Assembly (NCBI RefSeq): GCF_965138505.1
Contig: NZ_CBCSCO010000001.1
Span: 124,001 to 188,000, forward strand
DNA length: 64,000 bases
Reading direction: 5' to 3'
DNA from: Litorimonas haliclonae
GTDB lineage: Bacteria > Pseudomonadota > Alphaproteobacteria > Caulobacterales > Maricaulaceae
Shown: in pieces, positions 51,978-60,842 of the stretch
Layout of the letters: each line of letters begins with the position of its first letter
Numbering within the stretch: position 1 is the stretch's first letter
Notes under the pieces: model-generated
The model's database searches: none
What the model saw: only the letters and a program-made list of their open reading frames with translations
What the model was told of the DNA's origin: nothing
Translations under genes and position numbers: made by a program

Positions 51978-53627
51978 TTATTGAACTGTAAAATCATAAC
52001 AGCTGTCCTGACCCGGATCGCTTAAATTATTGAAATCAAATGCTGAGATGAAATAATTCCTGCTTTCTAAGTTAAGTGTGACAGTCTCCACATTATTATC
52101 TCCGCTATTACTGCCAGAAAAGAATGTATTGCTCTCGTCAAAGACCCTGAAATCCGGGTCGGTGTTTGCCGCGCCGGACACACGCGACATTTCGAGTGTG
52201 TAGCTTCCAGCCGTTGGAACACTCAAAAACAAAAAGTCTCTGTTATTGAGTTTATTAGAAACACCTGCATCGTTTACAGAACAAATTCTTACAGGATTGC
52301 CATCGGTGGTCACGGGTTTGTAAACAGGTAATGAGCTCGGAATTGAACCATTATTTGTTTCGCCAATTCCTAAAGGCCCTGTCCCATTAATGGTCTGTCC
52401 GGTTTTTAGAGCCGTAATAGCTGCAGACGGAACGCCGGATTGTTGTTCAAGTGAATCGAGCCAAGAGAAAATAGTCGTAGTGGCTATAGAGCTTGTATAT
52501 TCTGCATCAATGAAAGCCTCATATATTGGCTCCAGTCCCAATGAAACGGAATCAGTCCCGTCGTCTGCGCTATCCCAGATATCGTAAATAATCGACTGAA
52601 CGGAAAACTCGCTGAACCATCCCGGATTAGTGACATTATTATTTTCTATATCAATCTGGAAGCCGCGGGCTTGCATGGACGTACTACTGTCACGATAGAA
52701 CTGGTCTTCCAAAATAATGGCAGACATGGCGTTACCCCAGCCTTCTCCCATGGCCACTCTTGGATCTAGACGATCCCCACCTCCATGGGCGCCGCCGATA
52801 GAGTCCGATCTAGAAATCTGATCCTCAAAATAATGCGCCGCTTCATGCACGATAACATGAGAGTCATATTCGTCAGTATCGTTATTCTCGTCCCCCAGGA
52901 TGGAAAGCGTCGGGACACCATTGAACCGTGTGTAATTCGAAGTTCCTATTTCACCAGCCGTAACGTCACCGCTCGCGGCACGGTTATTGACGCTCCAATA
53001 TACATTGAGCATGGGGAAATCTATATCCGGATCAACAGCCTGATAGGTAGTAACAAATTCGTAGAGATTATCCAGAATGGCGAAAGGCGCAGCCGCACGT
53101 GTAGAGGTGTAGGATGTCCCACCCCATCCTGAAGACGCATTGAGGTTACGGGTCGAGTCAGCCGTTCCAGACGACACAAGCGACCCGTTTAGAGTGTAGA
53201 GCGCATTGCTGGACGTGTTGTCGACAACTTGAATATCATATTCGGAACCAGTTGTGCTGAGCAGTTGCGCTTTGGTACTGACCCTTACATCTGTATCGGC
53301 ATCTATATCTGCAAAAGAATAACTCCCGTCGTCGCCCGTAACAGAACTAGCAACAACCGCATTTGAGGCATCCAATAGCTCAATGATAGCGCCTCTCACT
53401 GGCTCTTGCCGCGTGGAACTGTAATCCAGTCCATTTGTCGACGTGTTAAACGGGACCCGATCATACGTGATGGTACCGGAAATTGTTACCGAAGACGCTG
53501 GAGGCGGTGGTGTGACCACACTGGATCCCCCGCCGCCACCGCCGCAAGCGACAAGACCTGTACTCATAACAAGCGCCAATGCGCTTGCGGCCAATAATTT
53601 CCCTGAAATCTGTGTGTATTTGTTCAT
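51978..53627 (-). CDS. Predicted zinc-metallopeptidase lipoprotein (HEXXH)
   Basis: The 549-residue product has a lipoprotein signal (GLVACGGGGGG, lipidated Cys28) and a Gly/Pro spacer. A carboxypeptidase-regulatory-like beta domain follows (about residues 45-130, ITYDRVPFNT and DDGSYSFADI). A catalytic region contains HEAAHYFEDQ (HEXXH, about residue 260), followed by MGEGWGNAMS, whose Glu could be the third ligand. A C-terminal beta domain resembles a pre-peptidase C-terminal domain (YTLEMSRVSG, DPDFRVFD). The family name is uncertain. A lipoprotein gene follows 20 bp later. Confidence 0.8.
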   Translation of the reverse strand: MNKYTQISGKLLAASALALVMSTGLVACGGGGGGSSVVTPPPPASSVTISGTITYDRVPFNTSTNGLDYSSTRQEPVRGAIIELLDASNAVVASSVTGDDGSYSFADIDADTDVRVSTKAQLLSTTGSEYDIQVVDNTSSNALYTLNGSLVSSGTADSTRNLNASSGWGGTSYTSTRAAAPFAILDNLYEFVTTYQAVDPDIDFPMLNVYWSVNNRAASGDVTAGEIGTSNYTRFNGVPTLSILGDENNDTDEYDSHVIVHEAAHYFEDQISRSDSIGGAHGGGDRLDPRVAMGEGWGNAMSAIILEDQFYRDSSTSMQARGFQIDIENNNVTNPGWFSEFSVQSIIYDIWDSADDGTDSVSLGLEPIYEAFIDAEYTSSIATTTIFSWLDSLEQQSGVPSAAITALKTGQTINGTGPLGIGETNNGSIPSSLPVYKPVTTDGNPVRICSVNDAGVSNKLNNRDFLFLSVPTAGSYTLEMSRVSGAANTDPDFRVFDESNTFFSGSNSGDNNVETVTLNLESRNYFISAFDFNNLSDPGQDSCYDFTVQ

Positions 53628-53843
53628 GAATAACGTCTCGTTTTTTAATCAGTATGTTTTTTCTAGCCTGAATAAGACCTGAATACGACTGAATTTATTA
53701 CGACAGACAAATTCATTCTGGCAAAACGAGACTTTGATCATACGACCGTTATCGTTTTACTTTTCGACCTTTTCAGAGCCAAGGGGTGCACAAGAGCTAT
53801 ATTGACATCTCCCCCAAATTCATTGCATAGCGCGCTTGGGTCA

Positions 53844-53891
53844 CGTTCCCCCACTGGAACGCACTTTGACGTCTGTACAAAAACTCAGACG
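53844..53891 (+). promoter_or_regulatory. Candidate serC RNA motif (two hairpins)
   Basis: Two stems lie just before serC: CGTTCC-CCCACT-GGAACG (53844-53861) and CGTCTG-TACAAAAACT-CAGACG (53870-53891). They are followed by TGGAGA as ribosome site and the start at 53906. A serC-leader RNA is a published motif in Alphaproteobacteria. Whether this matches its consensus needs a covariance model. Confidence 0.45.
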
Positions 53892-53905
53892 ATGGAGACA
53901 GTCTT

Positions 53906-55069
53906 ATGGCAATCGCCACCGAACCGGCTCAGAAGCCGGCCAAAAAACCTGCATGTCCGCATTTTTCTAGCGGGCCGACAGCTAAACGTCCCGGATGGGA
54001 CATTTCCAATTTAAACTTAGACGTTCTGGGCCGCTCGCACCGCTCTGCCTTGGGCAAAGAGCGCTTGAAGCTTGCTATCGATCTGACCAGAGAAGTCCTC
54101 GAGGTTCCAGAAGATTACCGCATCGGGATCGTTCCGGCTTCTGACACTGGCGCCGTCGAAATGGCGATGTGGTCCCTTCTCGGGCCGCGCGGTGTTGACG
54201 TCGCCGCTTGGGAAAGCTTTGGAGCTGGCTGGATTACAGATGCCCAGACACAGCTTCCGCTCGACGACTTAACTATTCTGAAAGGCGATTACGGCCACCT
54301 CCCTGATTTCTCCGGTTATGACGGAACGCGTGACCTGGTCTTTACGTGGAACGGCACAACCTCCGGGGTAAAAATTCCAAATGCGGATTTCATTCCAACG
54401 GATCGAGAAGCCCTTACGATTTGCGACGCAACCTCTGCTGCTTTCGCGCAGCCACTCGATTGGGATAAACTCGATGTGGTCACTTTTTCTTGGCAGAAAG
54501 TCATGGGCAGCGAAGCGGGTCACGGCATGCTCATCCTGTCTCCGCGCGCTGTCGAGCGTTTGGAAAGTTACAATCCGCCTTGGCCGCTCCCGAAAATATT
54601 CCGGATGAAAAAAGGCGATAAAATCAATGAAGGCATTTTCGAAGGCGCGACAATCAACACGCCGTCCATGCTAGCCGTTGAGGATTATATCGACTCCTTA
54701 AGCTGGGCTAAATCAATCGGCGGTCTTCCAACCCTCCTAAAACGCGCTGATGAAAATGCGAAAGTTATTTGGGATTGGGTAGAGACGACGCCATGGATTA
54801 AAAACCTCGCCGCGAACAAAGACGAGTGGTCCAATACTGGCGTTTGCTTGGTCTTTGACGACAAACGAATCGAAGATAATGCAGCCTTTTCAAAGGCTTT
54901 TGTAAAACTCCTCGCGCAAGAGAATGTAGCATTGGATTTTGGCAGCTATCGCGACGCGCCTGCAGGATTACGAATTTGGTGTGGTTCAGCCGTTGAAAAA
55001 TCTAATCTCGAAGCCCTCGTCCCATGGCTTGATTGGGCGTTTGAAACTCTTATTCAGAAGGAGGGCTAA
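53906..55069 (+). CDS. serC: Phosphoserine aminotransferase
   Basis: This PLP enzyme converts 3-phosphohydroxypyruvate to phosphoserine. The 387-residue product is the alphaproteobacterial form, starting near KPACPHFSSGPTAKRPGW and continuing GRSHRSALGKERLKLA. The PLP-Lys region is VVTFSWQKVMGSEAGHGM, and CDATSAAFAQPLDW provides the PLP-ring Asp. It is followed 3 bp later by serA, the preceding step of the pathway, in the usual two-gene operon. Confidence 0.96.
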   Translation: MAIATEPAQKPAKKPACPHFSSGPTAKRPGWDISNLNLDVLGRSHRSALGKERLKLAIDLTREVLEVPEDYRIGIVPASDTGAVEMAMWSLLGPRGVDVAAWESFGAGWITDAQTQLPLDDLTILKGDYGHLPDFSGYDGTRDLVFTWNGTTSGVKIPNADFIPTDREALTICDATSAAFAQPLDWDKLDVVTFSWQKVMGSEAGHGMLILSPRAVERLESYNPPWPLPKIFRMKKGDKINEGIFEGATINTPSMLAVEDYIDSLSWAKSIGGLPTLLKRADENAKVIWDWVETTPWIKNLAANKDEWSNTGVCLVFDDKRIEDNAAFSKAFVKLLAQENVALDFGSYRDAPAGLRIWCGSAVEKSNLEALVPWLDWAFETLIQKEG

Positions 55070-55072
55070 TTC

Positions 55073-56647
55073 ATGCCTAAAGTTCTAATTGCTGATAAAA
55101 TGTCCTCTGCGGCAACTCAGGTTTTCAAAAATCGCGGTGTTGATGTCGATGTTATTACGGGTCTTTCCAAGGAAGAGCTAATTGACATCATCGGAGAATA
55201 TGACGGACTTGCGGTTCGATCTACAACACGTCCTGATGCTGAAATCATTAAGGCCGCCAAGAACCTGAAAGTGATTGGCCGCGCGGGTATTGGGGTCGAT
55301 AATGTCGATATCAAAGCCGCCACCGATCAAGGTGTCGTCGTTATGAACACGCCGTTCGGAAATGCTGTCACAACGGCTGAACACGCTATAGCCATGCTCT
55401 TTTCCGCTGCTCGCCAGATACCGTCCGCCTCTACCCGTACCCAAAACGGCGAATGGCCCAAAAGTGACTTCAAAGGTGTTGAGCTGTTTAATAAAACCCT
55501 TGGCATTATCGGTTGCGGTAATATTGGGGCTCTAGTCGCCGAACGCGCGCTTGGTCTCAAAATGAAAGTCATTGCTTTTGACCCTTATCTGACGGCTGAA
55601 CGGGCTGTAAAACTCGGCGCAGAGAAGGTTGAATTAGACGCCCTCTTCCAACGCGCTGACGCCATCACATTACACACTCCCTTAGTGGATAGCACGAAAG
55701 GCATTGTATCTCGTGAACGTCTTGGCATGACCAAAAAAGGCATCATTATTGTGAACTGCGCCCGGGGTGGACTGGTTGATGAAGAAGCGTTGAAAGACGC
55801 TTTAGACGCCGGTCACGTGCGAGCGGCAGCGTTGGATGTGTTTGCTGTCGAACCTGCAAAAGAGCATCCCCTGTTCGGCACACCAAACTTTATTGCGACC
55901 CCTCACCTCGGCGCTTCTACACTAGAAGCGCAAGAAAATGTGGCCGTGCAGGTTGCAGAGCAAATGGCGGACTACCTTTTGACCGGCGCGGTAAGCAATG
56001 CACTCAACACACCGTCTATTACGGCTGAAGAAGCCCCTCGCCTGAAGCCTTTTGTCAATCTGGCAGATAACCTTGGCGCCATGACAGGCCAACTTCTGCA
56101 CGCACCGATTAAATCTGTGGAATTTACTTATAAAGGAGCTGTGACGCAGCTGAATACCAATCCGGTAACAGCCGCCGCTCTTGCGGGACTCCTTAAGGCC
56201 GCTATGCCGGATGTGAATATGGTCTCCGCTCCGGTTCTTGCAAAAGAACGCGGGATAGAGGTCAAGGAGTCCTATGTTGATGAAGCGGAGCGCGCTGAGT
56301 CACTCATTCGCCTAACGGTGACGACAACGGAACGCAAATATGTAGTTGTCGGCACGATCTATCGCGGCGAACCTCGCATTGTTCGTCTTTTTGGGGTACC
56401 AATGGACGCCGCGTTCTCTCCGAATATGGTGTACGTCCGAAATGAAGACAAACCTGGATTTATAGGACGTCTCGGGGCCGTCTTGGGAGATAACAAAGTC
56501 AATATCGCGACATTCTCTCTAGGGCGGATGAAAAAGGGTGATGAAGCTGTTTGCCTCGTAAGCGTTGATGAACCGATATCGGAGTCCGTCGCCCAACAGA
56601 TTAAATCTCTCGACGCCGTAAAAATTGTCGACGTTGTCTCTTTATAA
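55073..56647 (+). CDS. serA: D-3-phosphoglycerate dehydrogenase
   Basis: SerA oxidises 3-phosphoglycerate, the first step of serine synthesis. The 524-residue long form has a catalytic and Rossmann part (GIIGCGNIGALVAERALG, NCARGGLVDEEAL, catalytic His in TPHLGAST), an intervening domain (about 320-450), and a C-terminal ACT domain (about 452-524, VRNEDKPGFIGRLGAVLGDN) for serine feedback. It is translationally close to serC and followed by a terminator. Confidence 0.97.
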   Translation: MPKVLIADKMSSAATQVFKNRGVDVDVITGLSKEELIDIIGEYDGLAVRSTTRPDAEIIKAAKNLKVIGRAGIGVDNVDIKAATDQGVVVMNTPFGNAVTTAEHAIAMLFSAARQIPSASTRTQNGEWPKSDFKGVELFNKTLGIIGCGNIGALVAERALGLKMKVIAFDPYLTAERAVKLGAEKVELDALFQRADAITLHTPLVDSTKGIVSRERLGMTKKGIIIVNCARGGLVDEEALKDALDAGHVRAAALDVFAVEPAKEHPLFGTPNFIATPHLGASTLEAQENVAVQVAEQMADYLLTGAVSNALNTPSITAEEAPRLKPFVNLADNLGAMTGQLLHAPIKSVEFTYKGAVTQLNTNPVTAAALAGLLKAAMPDVNMVSAPVLAKERGIEVKESYVDEAERAESLIRLTVTTTERKYVVVGTIYRGEPRIVRLFGVPMDAAFSPNMVYVRNEDKPGFIGRLGAVLGDNKVNIATFSLGRMKKGDEAVCLVSVDEPISESVAQQIKSLDAVKIVDVVSL

Positions 56648-56674
56648 TCGCTGAATTCACAGCTAAGACTTCAA

Positions 56675-56696
56675 ATGGGGCTCGCGCCCCGTTTTT
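56675..56696 (+). terminator. Rho-independent terminator of serC-serA
   Basis: GGGGC-TCGC-GCCCC (with flanking AT/GT) is followed by GTTTTTA, 30 bp after serA. Confidence 0.85.
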
Positions 56697-56733
56697 AATA
56701 TGAAACAATGATTTTGATATTCAGGGCCGTTTA

Positions 56734-57333
56734 ATGTTACTTCCGCTTCGCATTGTCTCGGCTGTGGTTTTTATTATATCACTTTTCTTTGTTTATTCCG
56801 CGGCAGAAGCGCAGACGGCAGAAATGCGCGTCGGCGCAAACATCCATGACATTGAAATACTTGGTTTTGGAACAAATAAAGAGAAAGAAAACAGTGTCGC
56901 CATTAATGCCGAACTGGTTTTCGAAGAACCCCAGTTTCTCAAATGGGCGCTCAGCCCGCAACCTTATATCGGAGGCACGTATAATCTCGAAGGTAATACG
57001 TCCTATGGCGGCGGTGGACTTTTGTGGCGTCAGGGATTTGGGAATAAATTCTACGGCGACTTTTCTTTTGGCTTGGTCATTCACAATGGAAATTTAGAGT
57101 TTGATCGTCCAACCACTCCGGCTGAATCCCTTGTTTTCCAAGAACAAACTCGCGAAAATATAGAATTCGGTTCCCGGATTTTATTCCGTCAACAGATTGC
57201 CCTTGGCTACCGCTTCAACAAAACTTACTCGGCGGAGTTTTTCATCGAACACCTAAGCCATGGAAGAATCCTTTCGTCTCGAAGTAATGAGGGGTTAGAC
57301 GTCATCGGCGGAAGAGTCGCAAAACGCTTCTAA
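56734..57333 (+). CDS. PagL-like lipid A 3-O-deacylase
   Basis: The 199-residue product has a signal peptide (residues 1-27, ending SAAEAQ) and a short beta-barrel with a C-terminal aromatic (RVAKRF). The catalytic signature FIEHLSHGRIL contains the His-Ser pair of PagL, and SRSNEGLDVIGG is the conserved loop after it. PagL removes the 3-position acyl chain of lipid A in the outer membrane, moderating immune or cationic stress. It is monocistronic between serA and purA. Confidence 0.85.
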   Translation: MLLPLRIVSAVVFIISLFFVYSAAEAQTAEMRVGANIHDIEILGFGTNKEKENSVAINAELVFEEPQFLKWALSPQPYIGGTYNLEGNTSYGGGGLLWRQGFGNKFYGDFSFGLVIHNGNLEFDRPTTPAESLVFQEQTRENIEFGSRILFRQQIALGYRFNKTYSAEFFIEHLSHGRILSSRSNEGLDVIGGRVAKRF

Positions 57334-57449
57334 ATTGGAGATAACTCCCGACAGAGACTCGCATTGAGAGACTTTTTCAGTTACTCACGCGAGGAATAAT
57401 TGCCGGCGCAGCTATTCTATAGTGGGCGCCTTTTTTATGCGAGTATGAT

Positions 57450-58742
57450 ATGGCCAATGTAGTTGTTGTCGGGTCCCAATGGGGTGATGAAGGAAAAGGC
57501 AAGATTGTCGATTGGCTTTCAAGTCGCGCCGATGTCGTCGTCCGCTTCCAAGGGGGGCATAATGCCGGACATACGCTTGTGGTCGACGGGACGGTTTATA
57601 AGCTTTCTCTGCTTCCTTCCGGTATTGTTCGCGGGGGCAAGCTCTCTGTCATCGGAAATGGCGTCGTCCTCGACCCTTGGGCCTTTCTGGACGAAGTAAA
57701 GCGCATCAAGGAACAAGGCGTTAAAATCACGCCTGAAGACTTACTGATTTCCGAATCTACCGCCCTCATTCTTCCAATCCATTCCGAGCTGGACGGCATT
57801 CGCGAAAATCGTGTCGACGGCGTTAAAATTGGGACAACCAAGCGCGGCATTGGCCCCGCTTACGAAGATAAAGTCGCCCGGCGAGCTATTCGAGTTTGCG
57901 ACTTGGCGGATAAAGAGCATCTATTGGCTCGCGTTAAAAACCTCCTCCACCACCATAATGCGCTTCGCGTAGGACTGGGAAAGCCGGAAACGAACGCCAA
58001 CGAATTGACGGAGAAGCTGCTCGAAATTGCTCCGGAAATTCTACCTTATTCCGCCCCTGTTTGGCACGCCCTTCACGAGGCTCAACAAGCTGAAAAACGA
58101 ATTTTATTTGAAGGCGCACAAGGCGCCATGCTTGATATTGACCACGGTACCTACCCTTTTGTCACAAGCTCCAATACCATTGCCGGCCAAGCTGCGGCGG
58201 GATCGGGCATGGGCCCAGGCGCGCTGAATTATGTTTTGGGCATTACCAAAGCCTACACGACACGCGTCGGCGAAGGCCCTTTCCCAACAGAGCTAAACGA
58301 CGACGTTGGGCAACGTTTAGGCGAACGCGGTCACGAATTCGGTACAGTCACAGGGCGGCAACGCCGTTGTGGGTGGTTTGACGCTATTATGGTGCGTCAG
58401 GCTGTCATTACAGGCGGGATAACAGGCATTGCGTTGACCAAACTCGATGTACTGGACGGATTGGAAGAGTTAAAAATTTGCATTGGCTATAAACTTGACA
58501 GCAAAGAGATTAAACGCCTCCCTGCTGGAGCTGCCAATCAAGCCAATGTCGAACCGATTTATGAAACCATGCCGGGATGGCAAGGCAGTACACAAGGCGC
58601 CCGAAGCTGGGCCGACCTGCCGGCCGAAGCCGTCAAATATGTTCGCCACATAGAAGAACTGATCGGGTGTCCGGTCTCTATGGTTTCAACGTCTCCGGAA
58701 CGCGAAGACGTTATCCTCATGCGGGATCCGTTTAAGTCTTGA
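57450..58742 (+). CDS. purA: Adenylosuccinate synthetase
   Basis: PurA makes adenylosuccinate from IMP, Asp and GTP. The 430-residue protein shows GSQWGDEGKGKIVDWLS at the start, GGHNAGHTLVV, GTTKRGIGPAYEDK, LFEGAQGAMLDIDHGTYPFV, and GRQRRCGWFD. All GTP- and IMP-binding motifs are intact. There is no operon partner. It converges on thiD. Confidence 0.98.
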   Translation: MANVVVVGSQWGDEGKGKIVDWLSSRADVVVRFQGGHNAGHTLVVDGTVYKLSLLPSGIVRGGKLSVIGNGVVLDPWAFLDEVKRIKEQGVKITPEDLLISESTALILPIHSELDGIRENRVDGVKIGTTKRGIGPAYEDKVARRAIRVCDLADKEHLLARVKNLLHHHNALRVGLGKPETNANELTEKLLEIAPEILPYSAPVWHALHEAQQAEKRILFEGAQGAMLDIDHGTYPFVTSSNTIAGQAAAGSGMGPGALNYVLGITKAYTTRVGEGPFPTELNDDVGQRLGERGHEFGTVTGRQRRCGWFDAIMVRQAVITGGITGIALTKLDVLDGLEELKICIGYKLDSKEIKRLPAGAANQANVEPIYETMPGWQGSTQGARSWADLPAEAVKYVRHIEELIGCPVSMVSTSPEREDVILMRDPFKS

Positions 58743-58762
58743 GCGAGGACATTTAATTTCGC

Positions 58763-59644
58763 TTATTTAAGTGACTTGAGCGCGGCAAAAGGATTGTCCG
58801 ATTTAGGGCTTTCCTCTTCCGCGCTTTCTTCGTTTGCCAAGCCGTGATTGAGCGGGCCATGCCCGTCTTTCGACCCTAATCCAGGAGCGGTGCGAATAGC
58901 CTCAAACACAAACTCTCGGGCCACCATGACAGCCGCGTCCAAGGAAAGCCCCTGGGCCATATTGGCCGCTACAGCGCTTGCCAATGTGCATCCTGTGCCA
59001 TGCGTGTGCCGCGTACGAATGCGCGGGCCGGACATTACGTTCGCCCCCTCTTCGCTCACCAGAACATCAACGACAGACTTGGTCGACAAATGCCCCCCTT
59101 TCATCAGCGCTGCGTAAACACCTCGCTCAAGAAGTGCGTCGCCAGCTTTGGTCAAATCATCGACATCTTCAATTTTCACGCCTGAGAGCCATTCACCCTC
59201 CGGGACGTTGGGCGTCACGAGGTCAGCCAGAGGCAGCAGTCTCGTCTTCAGAGCCTCCATTGCATTGTCTTTAAGTAATGTGTCCCCCGAGGTCGCCACA
59301 GCAACGGGATCGAGAACAATAAAGGCGTCGAGAGGTTCAACCTCTTCGGCAACAACCTCAATAATCTCTTTCGTGCCGAGCATACCAATCTTAACGACAT
59401 CGACGCCAATATCAGACACGCAGGCTTTAATCTGCGCCCGCACAAGCTCTGCGTCCAAGAATTCGACCTGCTCCACCCCTAAAGTATTTTGAACGGTAAT
59501 CGCTGTAATTGCCGTCATGGAATAGGCGCCAAACGCGGCGCAAGTTTTGATATCCGCCTGTATCCCCGCCCCGCCAGAGGAGTCGGAGCCAGCGATGATA
59601 AGAACGCGGCCTTGGGGCTTGTTTTCTACGTTTTCAGTCATCAC
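58763..59644 (-). CDS. thiD: Hydroxymethylpyrimidine kinase / phosphomethylpyrimidine kinase ThiD
   Basis: ThiD phosphorylates the HMP moiety of thiamine, acting after ThiC. The 293-residue ribokinase-fold protein shows VLIIAGSDSSGGAGIQADIK, TAITAITVQNTLGV, VLDPVAVATSGDTLL, and the catalytic anion-hole THGTGCTLASAVAAN. A 25-residue acidic tail (ESAEEESPKSDNPF) is an addition beyond the family core. It overlaps the TM2-protein gene by 11 bp. Confidence 0.95.
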   Translation of the reverse strand: MMTENVENKPQGRVLIIAGSDSSGGAGIQADIKTCAAFGAYSMTAITAITVQNTLGVEQVEFLDAELVRAQIKACVSDIGVDVVKIGMLGTKEIIEVVAEEVEPLDAFIVLDPVAVATSGDTLLKDNAMEALKTRLLPLADLVTPNVPEGEWLSGVKIEDVDDLTKAGDALLERGVYAALMKGGHLSTKSVVDVLVSEEGANVMSGPRIRTRHTHGTGCTLASAVAANMAQGLSLDAAVMVAREFVFEAIRTAPGLGSKDGHGPLNHGLANEESAEEESPKSDNPFAALKSLK

Positions 59645-59975
59645 ATCCCAATTCGGTATTTCTAAGTTTTACCTGTTTGTCCAGGCTTCCCACTTCCAAA
59701 AGGAAAACCAGCAGAAAGTAAACACCAATTACAAAAGCCGGATTAGAATCAAAAGCGATCCTATAAAAGATAAAAAGCAAGTGATAGATTACGAATAGCC
59801 ACCAGCCTTGCTTCATTCTTCCCAAATAGAATTTATGGCCGCCAACACCTCCGGTAAATACGAGGAAAAATAATGCGAGCCGAACTGTTCGGCGCTTTGG
59901 TTTTACTGAATGGTATTCTCGTGCAGGCTTCTCCGGATTTTTATACTTCAACCAGGGCTTTCGGCTATTACCCAT
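59634..59975 (-). CDS. TM2-domain membrane protein
   Basis: The 113-residue product has a basic N-terminus and two to three hydrophobic segments with the TM2 hallmark GGVGGHKFYLGRMKQGWW. The function of TM2 proteins in bacteria is unknown. It overlaps thiD by 11 bp downstream and folP by 8 bp upstream, so folP, this gene and thiD form one tight operon of folate and thiamine genes. Confidence 0.82.
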   Translation of the reverse strand: MGNSRKPWLKYKNPEKPAREYHSVKPKRRTVRLALFFLVFTGGVGGHKFYLGRMKQGWWLFVIYHLLFIFYRIAFDSNPAFVIGVYFLLVFLLEVGSLDKQVKLRNTELGCDD

Positions 59976-60801
59976 TCGCCATAGCCTCCCATACCTTTAT
60001 CGCCTGCACCGTCTCACTCACATCATGCACTCGCACAATATTGGCGCCAGCTTGGGCTGACCAGAGCGCGGCGGCAAGGCTCCCACCTAATCGGTCATCT
60101 GCGCTGCTCCCGTCAATGCGCCCGATGAAGCTTTTGCGAGACGCCCCCATTAATAGTGGACACCCTAGCGACTTAAATTCGGAAAGATTGTGTAAGATAG
60201 CAAGGTTATCTTCCTGACGTTTTCCAAATCCGATCCCGGGGTCGAGCGTTATATTTTTCTGTTCTACCCCCGCAAAATCGAGCGCGTCTATACGTTTCGC
60301 CAGGTAATCTTTTACCTCCGCTACAGCGTTTCCGTAATGCGGATTATGCTGCATGGTTTCCGGTGATCCCTGCATATGCATTAGGATAACGGGACAGCCA
60401 AGTTCCGCCGCAATCTTTTCTGATGAGGCGTCGAAAGTCAGCGCCGTCACGTCATTCCAAATATCAGCGCCTGCGAGTATAGCGGCCTGAGCTACCTCGG
60501 GTTTGCGGGTATCTATGGAAATTATCGGACCTACTTCTTTGTCTTTTGTCCCTTCGCGCAAGGCCACAATGACGGGAACCGTTCTCATTATTTCTTCAGC
60601 AACAGACACTTCTTCCGCGCCCGGACGTGTGCTTTCGCCGCCTATGTCAATAATATCGGCGCCTTGCTCCCAGAGCCGCATGGCGCCTTTTACCGCCAGT
60701 TCCAACCCGTCATAAAGTCCGCCGTCTGAGAAGCTGTCCGGCGTGGCATTTAATATGCCCATGATTTTTGGTCGGGAGAATTTAGGGGTCATAGTAATCA
60801 A
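59968..60801 (-). CDS. folP: Dihydropteroate synthase
   Basis: FolP joins p-aminobenzoate to pterin pyrophosphate, the step blocked by sulfonamides. The 277-residue barrel protein shows MGILNATPDSFSDGG, DIGGESTRPGAEEV, SIDTRKPEVAQAAI, LMHMQGSPETMQ, and PGIGFGKRQEDN. It follows ftsH by 41 bp with a terminator between, and is the first gene of the folP-TM2-thiD operon. Confidence 0.97.
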   Translation of the reverse strand: MITMTPKFSRPKIMGILNATPDSFSDGGLYDGLELAVKGAMRLWEQGADIIDIGGESTRPGAEEVSVAEEIMRTVPVIVALREGTKDKEVGPIISIDTRKPEVAQAAILAGADIWNDVTALTFDASSEKIAAELGCPVILMHMQGSPETMQHNPHYGNAVAEVKDYLAKRIDALDFAGVEQKNITLDPGIGFGKRQEDNLAILHNLSEFKSLGCPLLMGASRKSFIGRIDGSSADDRLGGSLAAALWSAQAGANIVRVHDVSETVQAIKVWEAMANG

Positions 60802-60811
60802 GTCACGAATG

Positions 60812-60833
60812 AAAAACCCCGCCGAGGCGGGGT
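60812..60833 (-). terminator. Rho-independent terminator of ftsH
   Basis: On the minus strand ACCCCGCC-TC-GGCGGGGT is followed by TTTTTC, 10 bp after the ftsH stop. Confidence 0.88.
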
Positions 60834-60842
60834 GATTTGTAA

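Noticed and set aside
53856..53880. General-stress (EcfG-type) promoter GGAAC-N16/17-CGTT before serC
   Set aside because: GGAAC is present but CGTT is not at the required distance; the bases are better explained as a hairpin arm. Other GGAAC sites I checked also failed.
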